In this document: piece after piece, positions 1-9,300 of the stretch
Layout of the letters: the number at the start of each line of letters is the position of its first letter
How positions within the stretch are numbered: position 1 is the first letter of the stretch
Assembly (NCBI GenBank): GCA_946965045.2
Contig: OX337235.1
Location: 1,302,001 to 1,366,000, forward strand
Source of the DNA: Epithemia pelagica
Taxonomy: Eukaryota > Bacillariophyta > Bacillariophyceae > Surirellales > Surirellaceae
DNA: 64,000 bases
Reading direction: 5' to 3'
Translations under genes and position numbers: made by a program
Notes under the pieces: model-generated
Database searches by the model: none
What the model was told of the DNA's origin: nothing
The model's input: only the letters and a program-made list of their open reading frames with translations

Positions 1-1
1 G

Positions 2-1711
2 GCCAAAGCTGAGGACGACAAAGCAGAGGAACCTGAGACTAGGAACAAGGAGGAATGCGAAAAAGATTGCTTGTCGAATGGAGACGTCGTTACTCCTCAA
101 ACAACTTCGGAACAACCGCATGGAGAGGACGACGACATGGATGAAAAGGCCCATACGTTTCGTAAACGACGGCTTTCGCTTACCTTCAATCGTATGCCAA
201 ACTTGGAAGAAGATCCTTCCAATAATGAGGACGACGATGCTGATGGACCGGATCCGAAGCGACAGAGGCGTTTATCGACAGCCGAGAGCAGTGTTGCATC
301 CAATACATCTGCGTCGCCCTCATTGAACAATAATAACAACAACAACAATAGCAAGGCGCGCATTATGCATTCGGCTGAAATGATTTCTGGTCCATTCGCC
401 CCTCCCAGTCCGATCCATCACAATCATGTGTTGCACAAACAGAATCCGTTGCCTCCGTCACAATCTTCGGCCTTGGATGATGATGCCGCGGATACTGTAC
501 ATTCTACGCACTTGGAGTCCCATTTGTTGGAGTTTAGCCCTCGCAGACTTCGCACGAGAAGTCGACGAAGATATTCGTGGAAGCAACGGCACCATCATTC
601 GGACGAAGAAATGTTGCCCTTTCCCAAGCATGTGGTGGGGACTTACTCTTGTCATGGTATTGAACCAATCTACGACGAGAGTGATTATGAACAATCACCC
701 CCTCCGAACGAACAACCATCCATAACTACCGGAGACAAGCTGAGCAGAGACAATGAGTCATTTTGGGGTGATTATCAAGACAGCGCGGAAAGCTTTGACA
801 ACGAAGCCAAGATAAATGGTACACAGAAAGAGCAACAAACATCCATATCGGCCAAAATCAATCAAGATCGAGGTGGAATAACATATCCATATGCCAATTC
901 CGATAAGACAGCCTTATTTGCTGTGTATGATGGTCATGGACAAGGTGGTGAATTGGTTTCCCAATTTGCCTTGCATGAAATCCAACGTCGCCTTGAAAAA
1001 CATCCTTTGTTCTCAACCAACTTGGAAGCTGCCATGAGGGAAACCTTTCTTACTGTGGACGAAGCCCTAAAGCACGAACCTATTATTGAACCATTTTTTG
1101 CTGGCACCACGGCCTGTTTGGCCTTGTTGCAGGACAAGAAAATAACCTTGGCGAACGCAGGGGACTCGCGTGCCGTCTTGGGTCGAAAACGCGAGGACAA
1201 TGGTGATTGGGAAGGTATTGATTTAACAAACGATCAAAATCCGGACTCGCCTTTGGAAATGGAACGAATCTTAAATCTGGGTGGTTTTGTGTCGCCACCG
1301 CCCGGTCCAGGGCTTTCAGCGCGTGTGTGGTTGGATGCGGAAATGACTCAAATTGGATTAGCCATGGCGCGATCGATTGGAGACCATGCCGTGTCCGACG
1401 TGGGCGTGATTGCCGATCCCGTCGTCTCGACACATACTGTGAACGAACGGGATGAATTCATGATACTGGCATCGGATGGTGTCTGGGAATTTTTGGAGTC
1501 TCAGGAAGCAGTGCAAATTGTAGGTGACCATTTGGAAGAACTCGGCGCAACCAAGGCCTGTCAAGCGTTAATTGAAGCAGCCGCGTCGAAATGGCACGAA
1601 GAAGAAGGGGAATATCGAGACGATATCACTGCGATTGTGGTACAATTGCACCACTTGTGGAGTGGACAACCATCCAAGTCACAGAAACGGCAACAGACAG
1701 AATCAAACTAA
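2..1711 (+). CDS. PP2C-type protein phosphatase, 5' partial
   Basis: Metal-dependent Ser/Thr phosphatase of the PPM/PP2C family. The frame is open from base 2 with no ATG before the phosphatase domain, so the true start lies outside the window; the codon at 71 is TTG and is not a credible start. Numbering from that codon, residues 1-255 are a disordered acidic, Arg/Ser- and poly-Asn-rich extension with basophilic kinase sites (RKRRLSL). The catalytic domain spans about 260-530: KINQDRGG, FAVYDGHGQGG (metal-binding Asp), FAGTTACLALL, LANAGDSRAVLGR, LTNDQNPDSPLE, ARSIGDHAV, MILASDGVWEFL and YRDDITAIVV. All core metal-binding Asp motifs are present, so it is probably active. Ends in TAA at 1709-1711. 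No membrane segment is visible. Substrate is unknown; the long N-terminal extension suggests regulation by phosphorylation (inference). Confidence 0.93.
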   Translation, partial: AKAEDDKAEEPETRNKEECEKDCLSNGDVVTPQTTSEQPHGEDDDMDEKAHTFRKRRLSLTFNRMPNLEEDPSNNEDDDADGPDPKRQRRLSTAESSVASNTSASPSLNNNNNNNNSKARIMHSAEMISGPFAPPSPIHHNHVLHKQNPLPPSQSSALDDDAADTVHSTHLESHLLEFSPRRLRTRSRRRYSWKQRHHHSDEEMLPFPKHVVGTYSCHGIEPIYDESDYEQSPPPNEQPSITTGDKLSRDNESFWGDYQDSAESFDNEAKINGTQKEQQTSISAKINQDRGGITYPYANSDKTALFAVYDGHGQGGELVSQFALHEIQRRLEKHPLFSTNLEAAMRETFLTVDEALKHEPIIEPFFAGTTACLALLQDKKITLANAGDSRAVLGRKREDNGDWEGIDLTNDQNPDSPLEMERILNLGGFVSPPPGPGLSARVWLDAEMTQIGLAMARSIGDHAVSDVGVIADPVVSTHTVNERDEFMILASDGVWEFLESQEAVQIVGDHLEELGATKACQALIEAAASKWHEEEGEYRDDITAIVVQLHHLWSGQPSKSQKRQQTESN

Positions 1712-2968
1712 AAAGGGTTATATTATTTTTCCAATGACAAAATGAATGGTTGCACAACCAATCATATCTTTCACGTTGAGAACAGATCCTCTCTTGTATT
1801 TTGACAAGCGGGTATAGGTCGAACCTGTTTGCAAATTCGGTCAGAATTTCTGTGAAACTGAACCTTGGTTCGAAGAGGTGACTGCTTGTCTTGTCGCACG
1901 TTCTTAGAGAACTGAACGGTGGTCTGTTGTCGTATATGCGGAGCCCTTCTTGAAGTCCTTCTCCTCCTGCTTGGCGATCACCGTTGTTGTGATGTTGTTG
2001 ATTGTTTCTTGTGCAAAGAACCCATCCTTTGTCCACGAACCGTGCAACGACAACGCGAACATCATACTACTTTGTCGCGCATGCTGCTTATATGCTTGAC
2101 TTTGTAGTTGGCTTGTATCTCCAATTCGAAACACACTACTGGGATCATATGGTTCTGCAAGGATGAAGCACGACGTTTGCTCGTTTCCAAAGTCGTGTTC
2201 TATCGCTGCAAAGCAGGTACCAAGCAAGATATGAAGGTTCCAACCGTACGGAGTGTTGGGGATTCCAGCGGGAATCCAATACTAAGCACAAAAAGAAACA
2301 AGGAAGAAATTTGGGACCCAAGAGATCTCATGAATAGTATAAGCTACAGATTTTCTCTTGTTCGTTCTAGATTGTGTCTTTTCCACGAACTCTTTTGTGT
2401 TTTCTCTGGCATGGATTTGTACTCTAGGAGTAGTAGATCCATGAGAAAGGAACCCTAAAGTCACTCTCCACATGTACCATGCCTACGTATACCTTTGTTT
2501 TTGGCATGGGTACAATGACCATTGACTCCCATGTGATATCTTTTGAGTGAGACACGTTCTGTTGTCGCGTGCCTTTGAATATTTCGGTGATCCCGCCATT
2601 GTCCGACGCATCTATTTCTGGTGGCTTGCTCTGTATGGTATGCTTCGTTTGGTAGGCTTCATAGATCGAGTCATGTGTTCTGTTGAGTCACCCACGAGCG
2701 AGCATATCTACATCCGCGACCAAGGAAATTTCGTCGCGCAGGGACACCTACGAAAATTATTACCGATGGCCAGTTGCACGTGTAGCCCAATTAGTATTAA
2801 GAGCTCTACTTCCAAACATCGCCTAATACGGAGCGGGCCATATCAACAAGAAAAATACTTATTATGGTTCCTGATAGTAACTAGAAAGTTAACGTTTATC
2901 CTGCCACCTTAACGGACTTACTGTTATGAAGAATGTTTAATTTTGGTCTTGCAAAACTTACTTAAGAT
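1712..2968. other. intergenic, no supported gene
   Basis: About 1.25 kb between the PP2C stop and the first minisatellite. Several open frames of 60-136 codons occur on both strands, but none shows a recognisable domain or splice-consistent extension. No RNA gene or clear repeat was seen. Confidence 0.6.
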
Positions 2969-3026
2969 GTTTCCAGTCGTGATACCAGTTGTTTCCGTTG
3001 TTTCCGTTGTTTCCAGTCGTGATACC
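2969..3026. repeat. GTTTCC minisatellite, copy array 1
   Basis: A short run of 9-14 bp units built on GTTTCC(A)GT, including GTTTCCGTT twice and GTTTCCAGTCGTGATACC at both ends. The same unit family forms the longer arrays at 9176-9300 and 9891-10076. It abuts the left inverted motif of the candidate element at 3027. Confidence 0.75.
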
Positions 3027-3053
3027 CACGTTCGACAAGGAGCCGATTTTGTA
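3027..3053 (+). repeat. left inverted end of candidate element
   Basis: CACGTTCGACAAGG at 3027-3040, a 2-bp spacer, then CCGATTTTGTA at 3043-3053. It is mirrored on the minus strand at 9175-9138, where the spacer is longer and holds a small hairpin. Confidence 0.6.
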
Positions 3054-3358
3054 TTGTAATATTATGCCTACAGTATTCACTTGGTCTTGGTCTCTAGGTT
3101 GTAGGTCTTCGCCGGCCGACCCTCCACACGTGCCCATGTGTGTATCGTATCTCGTATCTCGTTCCATTTTTTGAAGTGCAGAACTCGTGATTTGCGCATC
3201 AACAATGATGATACCGCGGGATGTAGTTCTCCAATCGCGAACATATTGCACAGCTTCATTCAGATGATAGTTGTCCATAATACCCTAGAAAGTGTTCGCG
3301 ATTGCACTATTTTTGCCATCTTCCGCTGGAGTAGTAGCCTCCAACAACTTGGATCGTC

Positions 3359-5804
3359 ATGGACGAAGCACTCGCAAAGTTGATCCGTGAAATTGGTTCG
3401 GCCAATAGGCCATGGTGGTATGGCATAAATGTAGGTGAAAGCGATGAGAACAGTCTCGCTAATCTACTTGGGATCTCTACGGAGTCCCTAATGTGCCTAT
3501 TGAGTGTTGTCGGATGGGTGTCACGAGTGGCAACAACGAACGAATCAACATCCTCGTCGTGGAGAGTTCAAGAGAGGAAAATTGAAACCTTCCTAGACCG
3601 GTTTCACCTACGAGACATCACAGCGCTCACGAAAAGCAGGTATGGAAATGAGCAACGGCGACATTTCCTTGAAGTGGGTTGCGACAAAACGAGTGCAAGT
3701 CCGCTTTATGTCTTCCGAAATTTCACCAAGCCATCGATTCAAAATACCAAATCCATTGCAGTACAAACAAAAAAGCTGCTTCTGAATGCAACAACAAAAC
3801 AAGCTGGTGACAGTTCTACGGGGACGACTACGAATCCAACAACGCTGATAAAAACCCCATCTCCAAGGCGGCGCAGAAGTAGCATCCTGAAGAGGCCAAG
3901 AGGAGCAGCTGCTGATGACAAGAGGACGCAAAAGCGAGTTTCTCTCTCCAGTGAGACATTGGAGAATGAAAGAAAACGAGCGATGAGAATGGAGAACAAT
4001 TCAAAGATCACCACTCCTGCTACCAACCAGAACAACAACAAGCAGCACGTGAGCCGGAATCAACTCATCAAGCAACAGCTGATTTGCCATTTGTTTCCGA
4101 AAGTCTTCAAGCCGGAGTTCTTCGATGTGATGGAAGAATACTTTTTGGAATCCGAATCTTTTGAGGAGCAAGATCTTGCTGGTGCCCTCGCCTCCGTCAT
4201 GAAAGTACTGTATGAACACAACGAGAGAGAAAGAGGCGAAATGTTGGGGGTTCAAAGTTTTATGACCCCCAATCAAAAATTGAGCACACCTACGTTGCAT
4301 GCCTATGGAATTGACACCGGTTAGTGATCTTGTGCGAGACCTTGTCACTCTATCTGACAAGCGAAGAAAGCACGATGTGCTCACGACCCGGATGTCTAAC
4401 GGTAGGATGGTATCTTTGGTTCGGATACCAAAATCTACCAATTTGAAAAGCTTCCATGAGCAAGACAGACACTTCAAGTGGATTGATCAAGTCTTGGAAG
4501 CACTCGGGAAACAAAACGACAGGCCGCGGAAGGTGTTGAAGCCGAGTACAGATGTGCGAAATGACGAGGTAGATGAGCTAGAGGAGGATCAGTTAGAGGA
4601 GGGGCAAGAAGAGGAGCTGACCGACATGGAGTATACGGCAAAGAATCTCTTTGCCCATCTCGGCAAGAGATTTCCGAATGGGGTCAAGGAGGCAGTGAAA
4701 CAACAAAAGTTTGCGTGCGTTGCAATGGACCCGGTTGCAACGTTTGCCATGTGGTCGGACGCAAACATAAACTACTCGCAGGCAAGACTGATTGCACGTC
4801 ACCTCAAGTACTGGTTCGGATGTCCCCTGGTTAGCTCACCTGATGAGCTAAAGAGAGTCCTAGTAACTAAGAAGGCTGTGGCACCGGAATGCAATACGCT
4901 ACAATTAAACAACGAGTCAATCGAATGGAGTGTGCGAGATGCGACACAGGTATTGCTTTACTTTTGCAATACTGTGTTTAATCGAGCTGACACTCGACAG
5001 CATTGGACCTCTATTGATATGGTTGTGTCGGCCGACCATGGGAAAGGCTTCTCTCGTGCCCATGCGGTCTTAATTTGTCGGAAACATGACCCTAGCTCAA
5101 ATAAGTGGACGGAACACAAAGACTCCTACAGTCTAGCAGATGCTAGGTGCAAGAAGGACACCTACGAGATCCTGAAAAGCACCTACATGCCAAAACTAGA
5201 CAGTGCGCTAAGTCAGTTGACAGAGAAAGGCGGTATCGACGTGTGGAAGCGAGCCCAACTAAATGAAAATGAAGAGTGGTACTACTCAAGGCTTGCGGGG
5301 TCACGTCCTGACCAACCTAGCGACACACGCTTCTATGGAGGACTCCCAGTAGAAGTGTTCTTGGCAGGAGACCTAGCCCAAATTATGACCAACTATGGGC
5401 GAGAAGGCATGTCTAGCTGCTGGTGTGCCTTTTGTCAGCTGACAAAGGCAGAATGGCAGCCACTTAGTCATGCTCGAGGCACAAAGTGGTCGCTTGCGAC
5501 AATGAAGGCCCAGCTTGAATACAACAAAACGCTCGATGAGAATGCAAAGGGTGCCCTGCAAAAGGGAATAAAAAATGTGCCTTTGCTTACTGCCGTGGAT
5601 GTGTGTCATGTGTCAATGCCTGTTCTCCACATCAAGTTGGGCGTTGTGAACAAGGCTCTAGATTGTTTGTACAGTGATCTCCAGGCTGCCTGTGAGATCT
5701 ACACAGCAGCCTGGATCGATCTTGAAACGGAATGGCTCAGACGGAAAAAGGAAGAAGAACAAGTGGTGAGCGAGCTGATGGAAATCACGCGGCAGATACA
5801 GGAA

Positions 5805-5842
<38 letters not shown>

Positions 5843-6779
5843 GGTTCCGGATGAGCACATTGCAGCTGAGATTGCTTTGTTGAAACAAAGCCTGAAGGAG
5901 AAGGATGGTGAGCGGAAGGCAAGGGCAAAGTTGGTTAAAGAAGCAAAACATGAATGGGACAAAGAGAAGAGTGTCCCTGAGAACTCACGAAAGCATGGAC
6001 AACCTGTCTATCGCAAGTTCGAAGGGATCGAGCGTGCCCATGGAATTGACAGGGCAGCGTTTCATGGGGGTGCTCTGCAAGGCAACCCCTGCAGCACAGT
6101 GTTGGTTGATCGGAAGTTTATCTTCGAAGAGATTTGGGTCTACGTCCGGGACCTCCCGGACGAACAGAAATGGGTGGATAATGCGACAATCAAAAGGGTG
6201 ATTGATGCCTATGAACGATTGATGGGGCATCTCGATGCCACTTTTTCTATTTTGCAGACGCCTCGGAATCACATCACGCCACAACAGGTGCTCCACTTAG
6301 AGCATCATTTGAAGCATGCTTCTTCGGTATGGCGAGCACTCGACATCCCAATTTCACCCAAGATGCACATTTTGGAAGACCATGCACTTGACGCAGTGAA
6401 ACGGTACGGCGGAATCGGTGATTTGGGTGAAGATGAAGGCGAGCGCGCCCATCAGACTGGGGCGCAGATGGAAAGCCGCATGAAGTCTCTAAACCACTCA
6501 ACAAAGGGGCAAGTTGTAGCTCAGTTGGAGGTGATGACAAAGAATGACGCAGTGCAAGACAGGCTTGTTGCGGTCACGAAAGCGGTACAACGGAACGTGA
6601 ACAGGAGAAATGGTGAGGGGGGTGATCAAGAAGCCCCCAAATCCTACAAAGGCAACAAGCACAAGGCCTTGCGTGACTCTGAGCGGGTGGCACTTCTATC
6701 GATGTTCGCTATCCAAGAGGAGAAGTACCCCCGACTTGATGAACTACGACACCAAAAGTTGCTTCAGTCGGAATCATGA
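3359..6779 (+). CDS. large transposase-like protein with frame switch or intron
   Basis: Two long frames overlap at 4299-4324 (frame of 3359 ends TAG at 4322-4324; second frame runs 4299-6779). Removing GTATGA..GGTTAG at 4210-4324 (115 nt) joins them in frame, giving one protein of about 1,100 residues; a frameshift or two separate ORFs are alternatives. The first part is basic with a nuclear-targeting-like RRRRSSILKRPR. In the second frame, numbered from 4299, D246 (SADHGKGFSRAH), D358 (FLAGDLAQ), C376/C379 (CWCAFC), LHIKLG and a late Glu-rich GEDEGERAHQ near 710-719 resemble the layout of DDE transposase-like ORFs dispersed in many eukaryotic genomes (from memory, unchecked). A poly-Gln/coiled region is encoded at about 5740-5960. 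The internal frame is intact, so decay is not obvious. Confidence 0.6.
5806..5842 (+). repeat. CAA/CAG trinucleotide tract (poly-Gln)
   Basis: A run of about a dozen CAA codons ending in CAG, inside the transposase-like frame, between two charged coiled-coil-like stretches. Confidence 0.9.
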
Positions 6780-6830
6780 TAGCTACCATAATCGCATGTA
6801 AGGAATACTAAGTAAGGTTTTGGTTAATGA

Positions 6831-7316
6831 CTAAGCTTTCTCTAGTACAAGTCCCCGCTTCGGGAAACCACTGTCACGGCACGCTGTTTTTAGGAGCTTG
6901 AAAGACTCATGGTGCCCCATGATGGTGAAGCGAAGCATCCACTCCCGACACTCTTCTCCAACGTGACATCGGTCTCCTTCATGTCCCAAAGGCAATGGAA
7001 CGACTGCGAAGAACTCGAGTCCCTCGTGTCCATTGCGTTGACTCCTGACACGAAAGACATCCCAAGCCAACACTTCATGGGACAGAAATGTCTTATGGAC
7101 CAGCGTTTTGTCGGCGCCGGTGTAAGACACTTGAAAGCCATGCCCAAAGTTTGTCTTGCCGACAAAGAGAGCGGCACTGTGGCTCCGAGTCCACCTGTGA
7201 TCCTCTGAATCACGGTCTACTATTCCGACCTCAAACATTCCACCAGTCAATCTCATTGTTGTTGCGTCGTTTTTGCCGCCACCAGCAGTCCTGTTCTTTT
7301 CCGTTGCTTCTGCCAC
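6831..7316 (-). CDS. unknown protein, 161-codon frame with low-complexity upstream
   Basis: The minus-strand frame ends at 6831. The codon at 7316 is GTG and the frame continues upstream into the Thr/Gln/Asn-rich repeat, so the true start is unknown. The non-repetitive part (from about 7260 down) is ordinary mixed-composition protein: GGMFEVGIVDRDSEDHRW, SAALFVGKTNFGHGFQVSY, SHEVLAWDVFRV, EGLEFFAVVPLPLGH and a CREWMLRF motif near the end. No family was recognised. It is convergent with the transposase-like gene (stop at 6779), only 51 bp away, which suggests both belong to one element. It may also be a decayed gene whose 5' part was replaced by repeat expansion. Confidence 0.35.
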   Translation of the reverse strand: MAEATEKNRTAGGGKNDATTMRLTGGMFEVGIVDRDSEDHRWTRSHSAALFVGKTNFGHGFQVSYTGADKTLVHKTFLSHEVLAWDVFRVRSQRNGHEGLEFFAVVPLPLGHEGDRCHVGEECREWMLRFTIMGHHESFKLLKTACRDSGFPKRGLVLEKA

Positions 7317-7320
7317 GGGG

Positions 7321-7905
7321 GCGTGTGTTGTCGTGGCTTGTGTCGTTGTCGTTCTTCTTGTTGTTGTTTGAGGTCAGCGTGGTTGCTTGCGTTGTCGTTG
7401 TTGATGTTGTTGTTGTCGTCGCGGCTTGTGTTGCTACTGTTGTTGTTGCCACGGCTTGTTTTGACGTTGTTGCTGTTGTCTTCGTCGCGGGTTGTGTTGT
7501 CGTCGTCGTTGTTGTCGTCGCTTGTTGTTGCGGGTTGTGTTGTTGGTGTTGTTGTTGTTGTTTCCTGTCAGCGTCGTGGATTGTGTTGTTGTTGTCGTTT
7601 GTTGATGTCGCAGTGGTGTGTTGTTGTTGCCACGGCTTGTCTTGACGTTGTTGCTGTTGTCTTTGTCGCGGGTTGTGTTGTCGTCGTCGTTGTTGTCGTC
7701 GCTTGTTGTCGCGGGTTGTGTTGTTGGTGTTGTTGTTGTTGTTGTTTCCTGTCAGCGTCGTGGATTGTGTTGTTGATGTCGCCGTGGTGTGTTTTGTTGT
7801 TGTTGTTGTTTGTTGATGTCGCCGTGGCGTGTTTTGTTGTTGTTGTTGTTTGCTGTCAGCTCCGTGGTCCGTGGATTGGGTTGTTGTCGTCGTCGTCAAA
7901 GTTTG
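7321..7905. repeat. GTTGTTGTCGTCG minisatellite with 181-184 bp higher-order units
   Basis: Nearly 600 bp made of GTT, GTC and GTG triplets on the plus strand. A block starting TGTTGTTGCCACGGCTTG at 7441 recurs at 7622, and TTTCCTGTCAGCGTCGTGG at 7561 recurs at 7745, so a 181-184 bp unit is tandemly duplicated. The period is not a multiple of three. On the minus strand it reads as Thr/Gln/Asn-rich peptide in more than one frame; long open frames here are a composition effect. Confidence 0.85.
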
Positions 7906-8195
7906 TTTGTTGTGTTAGTTCCGTCGCCGTCCTCGTCCTTGGCTGCTGGCGCGGACGATGGAGTGGCCTCCTGCGCTGTTTGATTGTTGCATCTTGCATC
8001 ACCATGTGCTTCGCTCTCTCATCATTCCCGATTGTGGAATGATTGTTGATATTCAAAAAGTGGGAACGTCGTTCCCACAGGTCAAGCACGTGTGCAGTCT
8101 TGTTGCAGACAAGGCGGGAAGCGCACGCAAGCTCTTCTACACATGGTGGAGAAGCACTTCGTTTGATTGTTGCATCTCTTCACTTTTTGGAAACC

Positions 8196-8860
8196 ATGCA
8201 AGCAGATGAGCAGAAGCAACCGGATGGATATTGCCTCACGGCAATCCTGAAGGACCAAGCTTCAGGCACCACTGCTGTCCTCAATGGTGTTGCCACTGAT
8301 GGCATTGTCGTGTCGTCATCGTCGTCTTCGTCGCCTTTTTCGTTTTCTGTGGACAACTTCACAGGTGAGAAACACGTTGTACACTTGTCTCTGCTGTTTC
8401 ACGTACTTACCTTTTTGTTGTATCGGTTCCAGGAACCATTTGCATCGACGGTGACTGCTGGAAGCTTGTTTACCTCGACCAGCGTCACCGTTCGATGCAA
8501 TCCAAAGACCCGTTGAGCGTCATTGCCTTCAAGATGAAGGATGCTGAACGCACGGACCACGGGGTTGGTACCATTCATGAAGGAGAAGGAGAAGAAGAAG
8601 CCTCAACTGACGAGTCGTCGGACGATGGTGTTGTGTACACCAAGGACTCATTTTCTCAGGATGTCACCATGATGCAAGACGAGCGCCTTCTCAAGGCTTT
8701 CGACTTGATGAGCCCTGATTCACGACATGAACGTGAAGAGGATGATGAGTTACAGAAGAAGAAGAAGAAATGGAACAACAACAACAACAGCAATGATAGC
8801 AATGACTCACCTTTGTTTGCTCGTCGGTCGACGCGACGCAACAACAAAAAGAAGAACTAA
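8196..8860 (+). CDS. unknown two-exon protein, 198 aa
   Basis: ATG at 8196. Exon 1 is 8196-8364 and exon 2 is 8433-8860; the 68-nt intron begins GTGAGA and ends TTCCAG. Splicing joins FSVDNFT to GTICIDGDCWKLVYLDQ and keeps one frame to the TAA at 8858-8860. The N-terminal half (DGYCLTAILKDQASGTTAVL) plus the exon-2 start look like a compact folded unit. The C-terminal half is acidic, then basic with poly-Lys and poly-Asn and ends NNKKKN. No family was recognised. It lies inside the candidate element, near its right end, on the same strand as the transposase-like gene. Confidence 0.55.
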
Positions 8861-9137
8861 TCACAGGTGGTGGGGCAGCCGTTCATGATTCTTGTTTGAT
8901 TGTTGAATAATGAACCAACCCGCCAGGAATAAGTAGTAGTAGTAGTGAGCAGTGCACGTTGTTGACATGTCTGTTGTTGTGCTCGTTCATATCCGTAGTA
9001 GTTTATCACCCGCTTTGCTTTTGCATCTGTTGTTGTTGCACGCTGGTGGAGGCATGTTCTAATAGGTTATGATGCACCTTGGAGGTACGTTCTAATAGGT
9101 TATGAGACTTCAAGAGAAGTGGAAAATAGTACTAAAG

Positions 9138-9175
9138 TACAAAATCGGGGTTTACTGTACCCCTTGTCGAACGTG
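9138..9175 (-). repeat. right inverted end of candidate element, with hairpin
   Basis: Inverted copies of the left-end motifs: TACAAAATCGG at 9138-9148 and CCTTGTCGAACGTG at 9162-9175. Between and overlapping them GGGGT (9147-9151) and ACCCC (9159-9163) can form a five-base-pair stem with a seven-base loop. Confidence 0.6.
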
Positions 9176-9300
9176 ACCAGTTGTTTCCGTTGTTTCCAGT
9201 TGTTTTTCCAGTTGTTTCCAGTCGTGTTTCCGTTGTTTCCACGCTGTTCCAGTCGTGTGCCCGTTGTTTCCAGTCGTGTGCCCGTTGTTTCCGGTCGCCG
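9176..9300. repeat. GTTTCC minisatellite, array 2
   Basis: About 125 bp of 9-21 bp units: GTTTCCGTT, GTTTCCAGTT, GTTTCCAGTCGT and GTGCCCGTT variants. It begins immediately outside the right inverted motif. Confidence 0.85.

Larger units (their letters stand above)
3027..9175. mobile_element. candidate 6.1-kb DNA transposon with inverted ends
   Basis: A 14-bp motif CACGTTCGACAAGG at 3027-3040 recurs exactly in inverted orientation at 9162-9175. Just inside each, an 11-bp motif CCGATTTTGTA (3043-3053) recurs inverted at 9138-9148. Two ordered inverted matches at the edges of an atypical block are hard to explain by chance. The interior holds a transposase-like gene (3359-6779), a Thr/Gln/Asn-rich minus-strand frame (6831-7316 plus low-complexity DNA) and a two-exon gene (8196-8860). 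Both outer sides are GTTTCC minisatellite, which hides any target duplication; only ACC is shared at the two borders. Alternative: the inverted motifs belong to a dispersed repeat and do not mark element ends. Confidence 0.5.

Noticed and set aside
2108-2458. 116-codon plus-strand frame after the PP2C gene
   Set aside because: No domain or splice-consistent extension; composition like surrounding non-coding DNA.
7088-8042. Val/Cys/Leu-rich plus-strand frames across the minisatellite
   Set aside because: Open only because GTT/GTC/GTG triplets lack stops; no conserved content.
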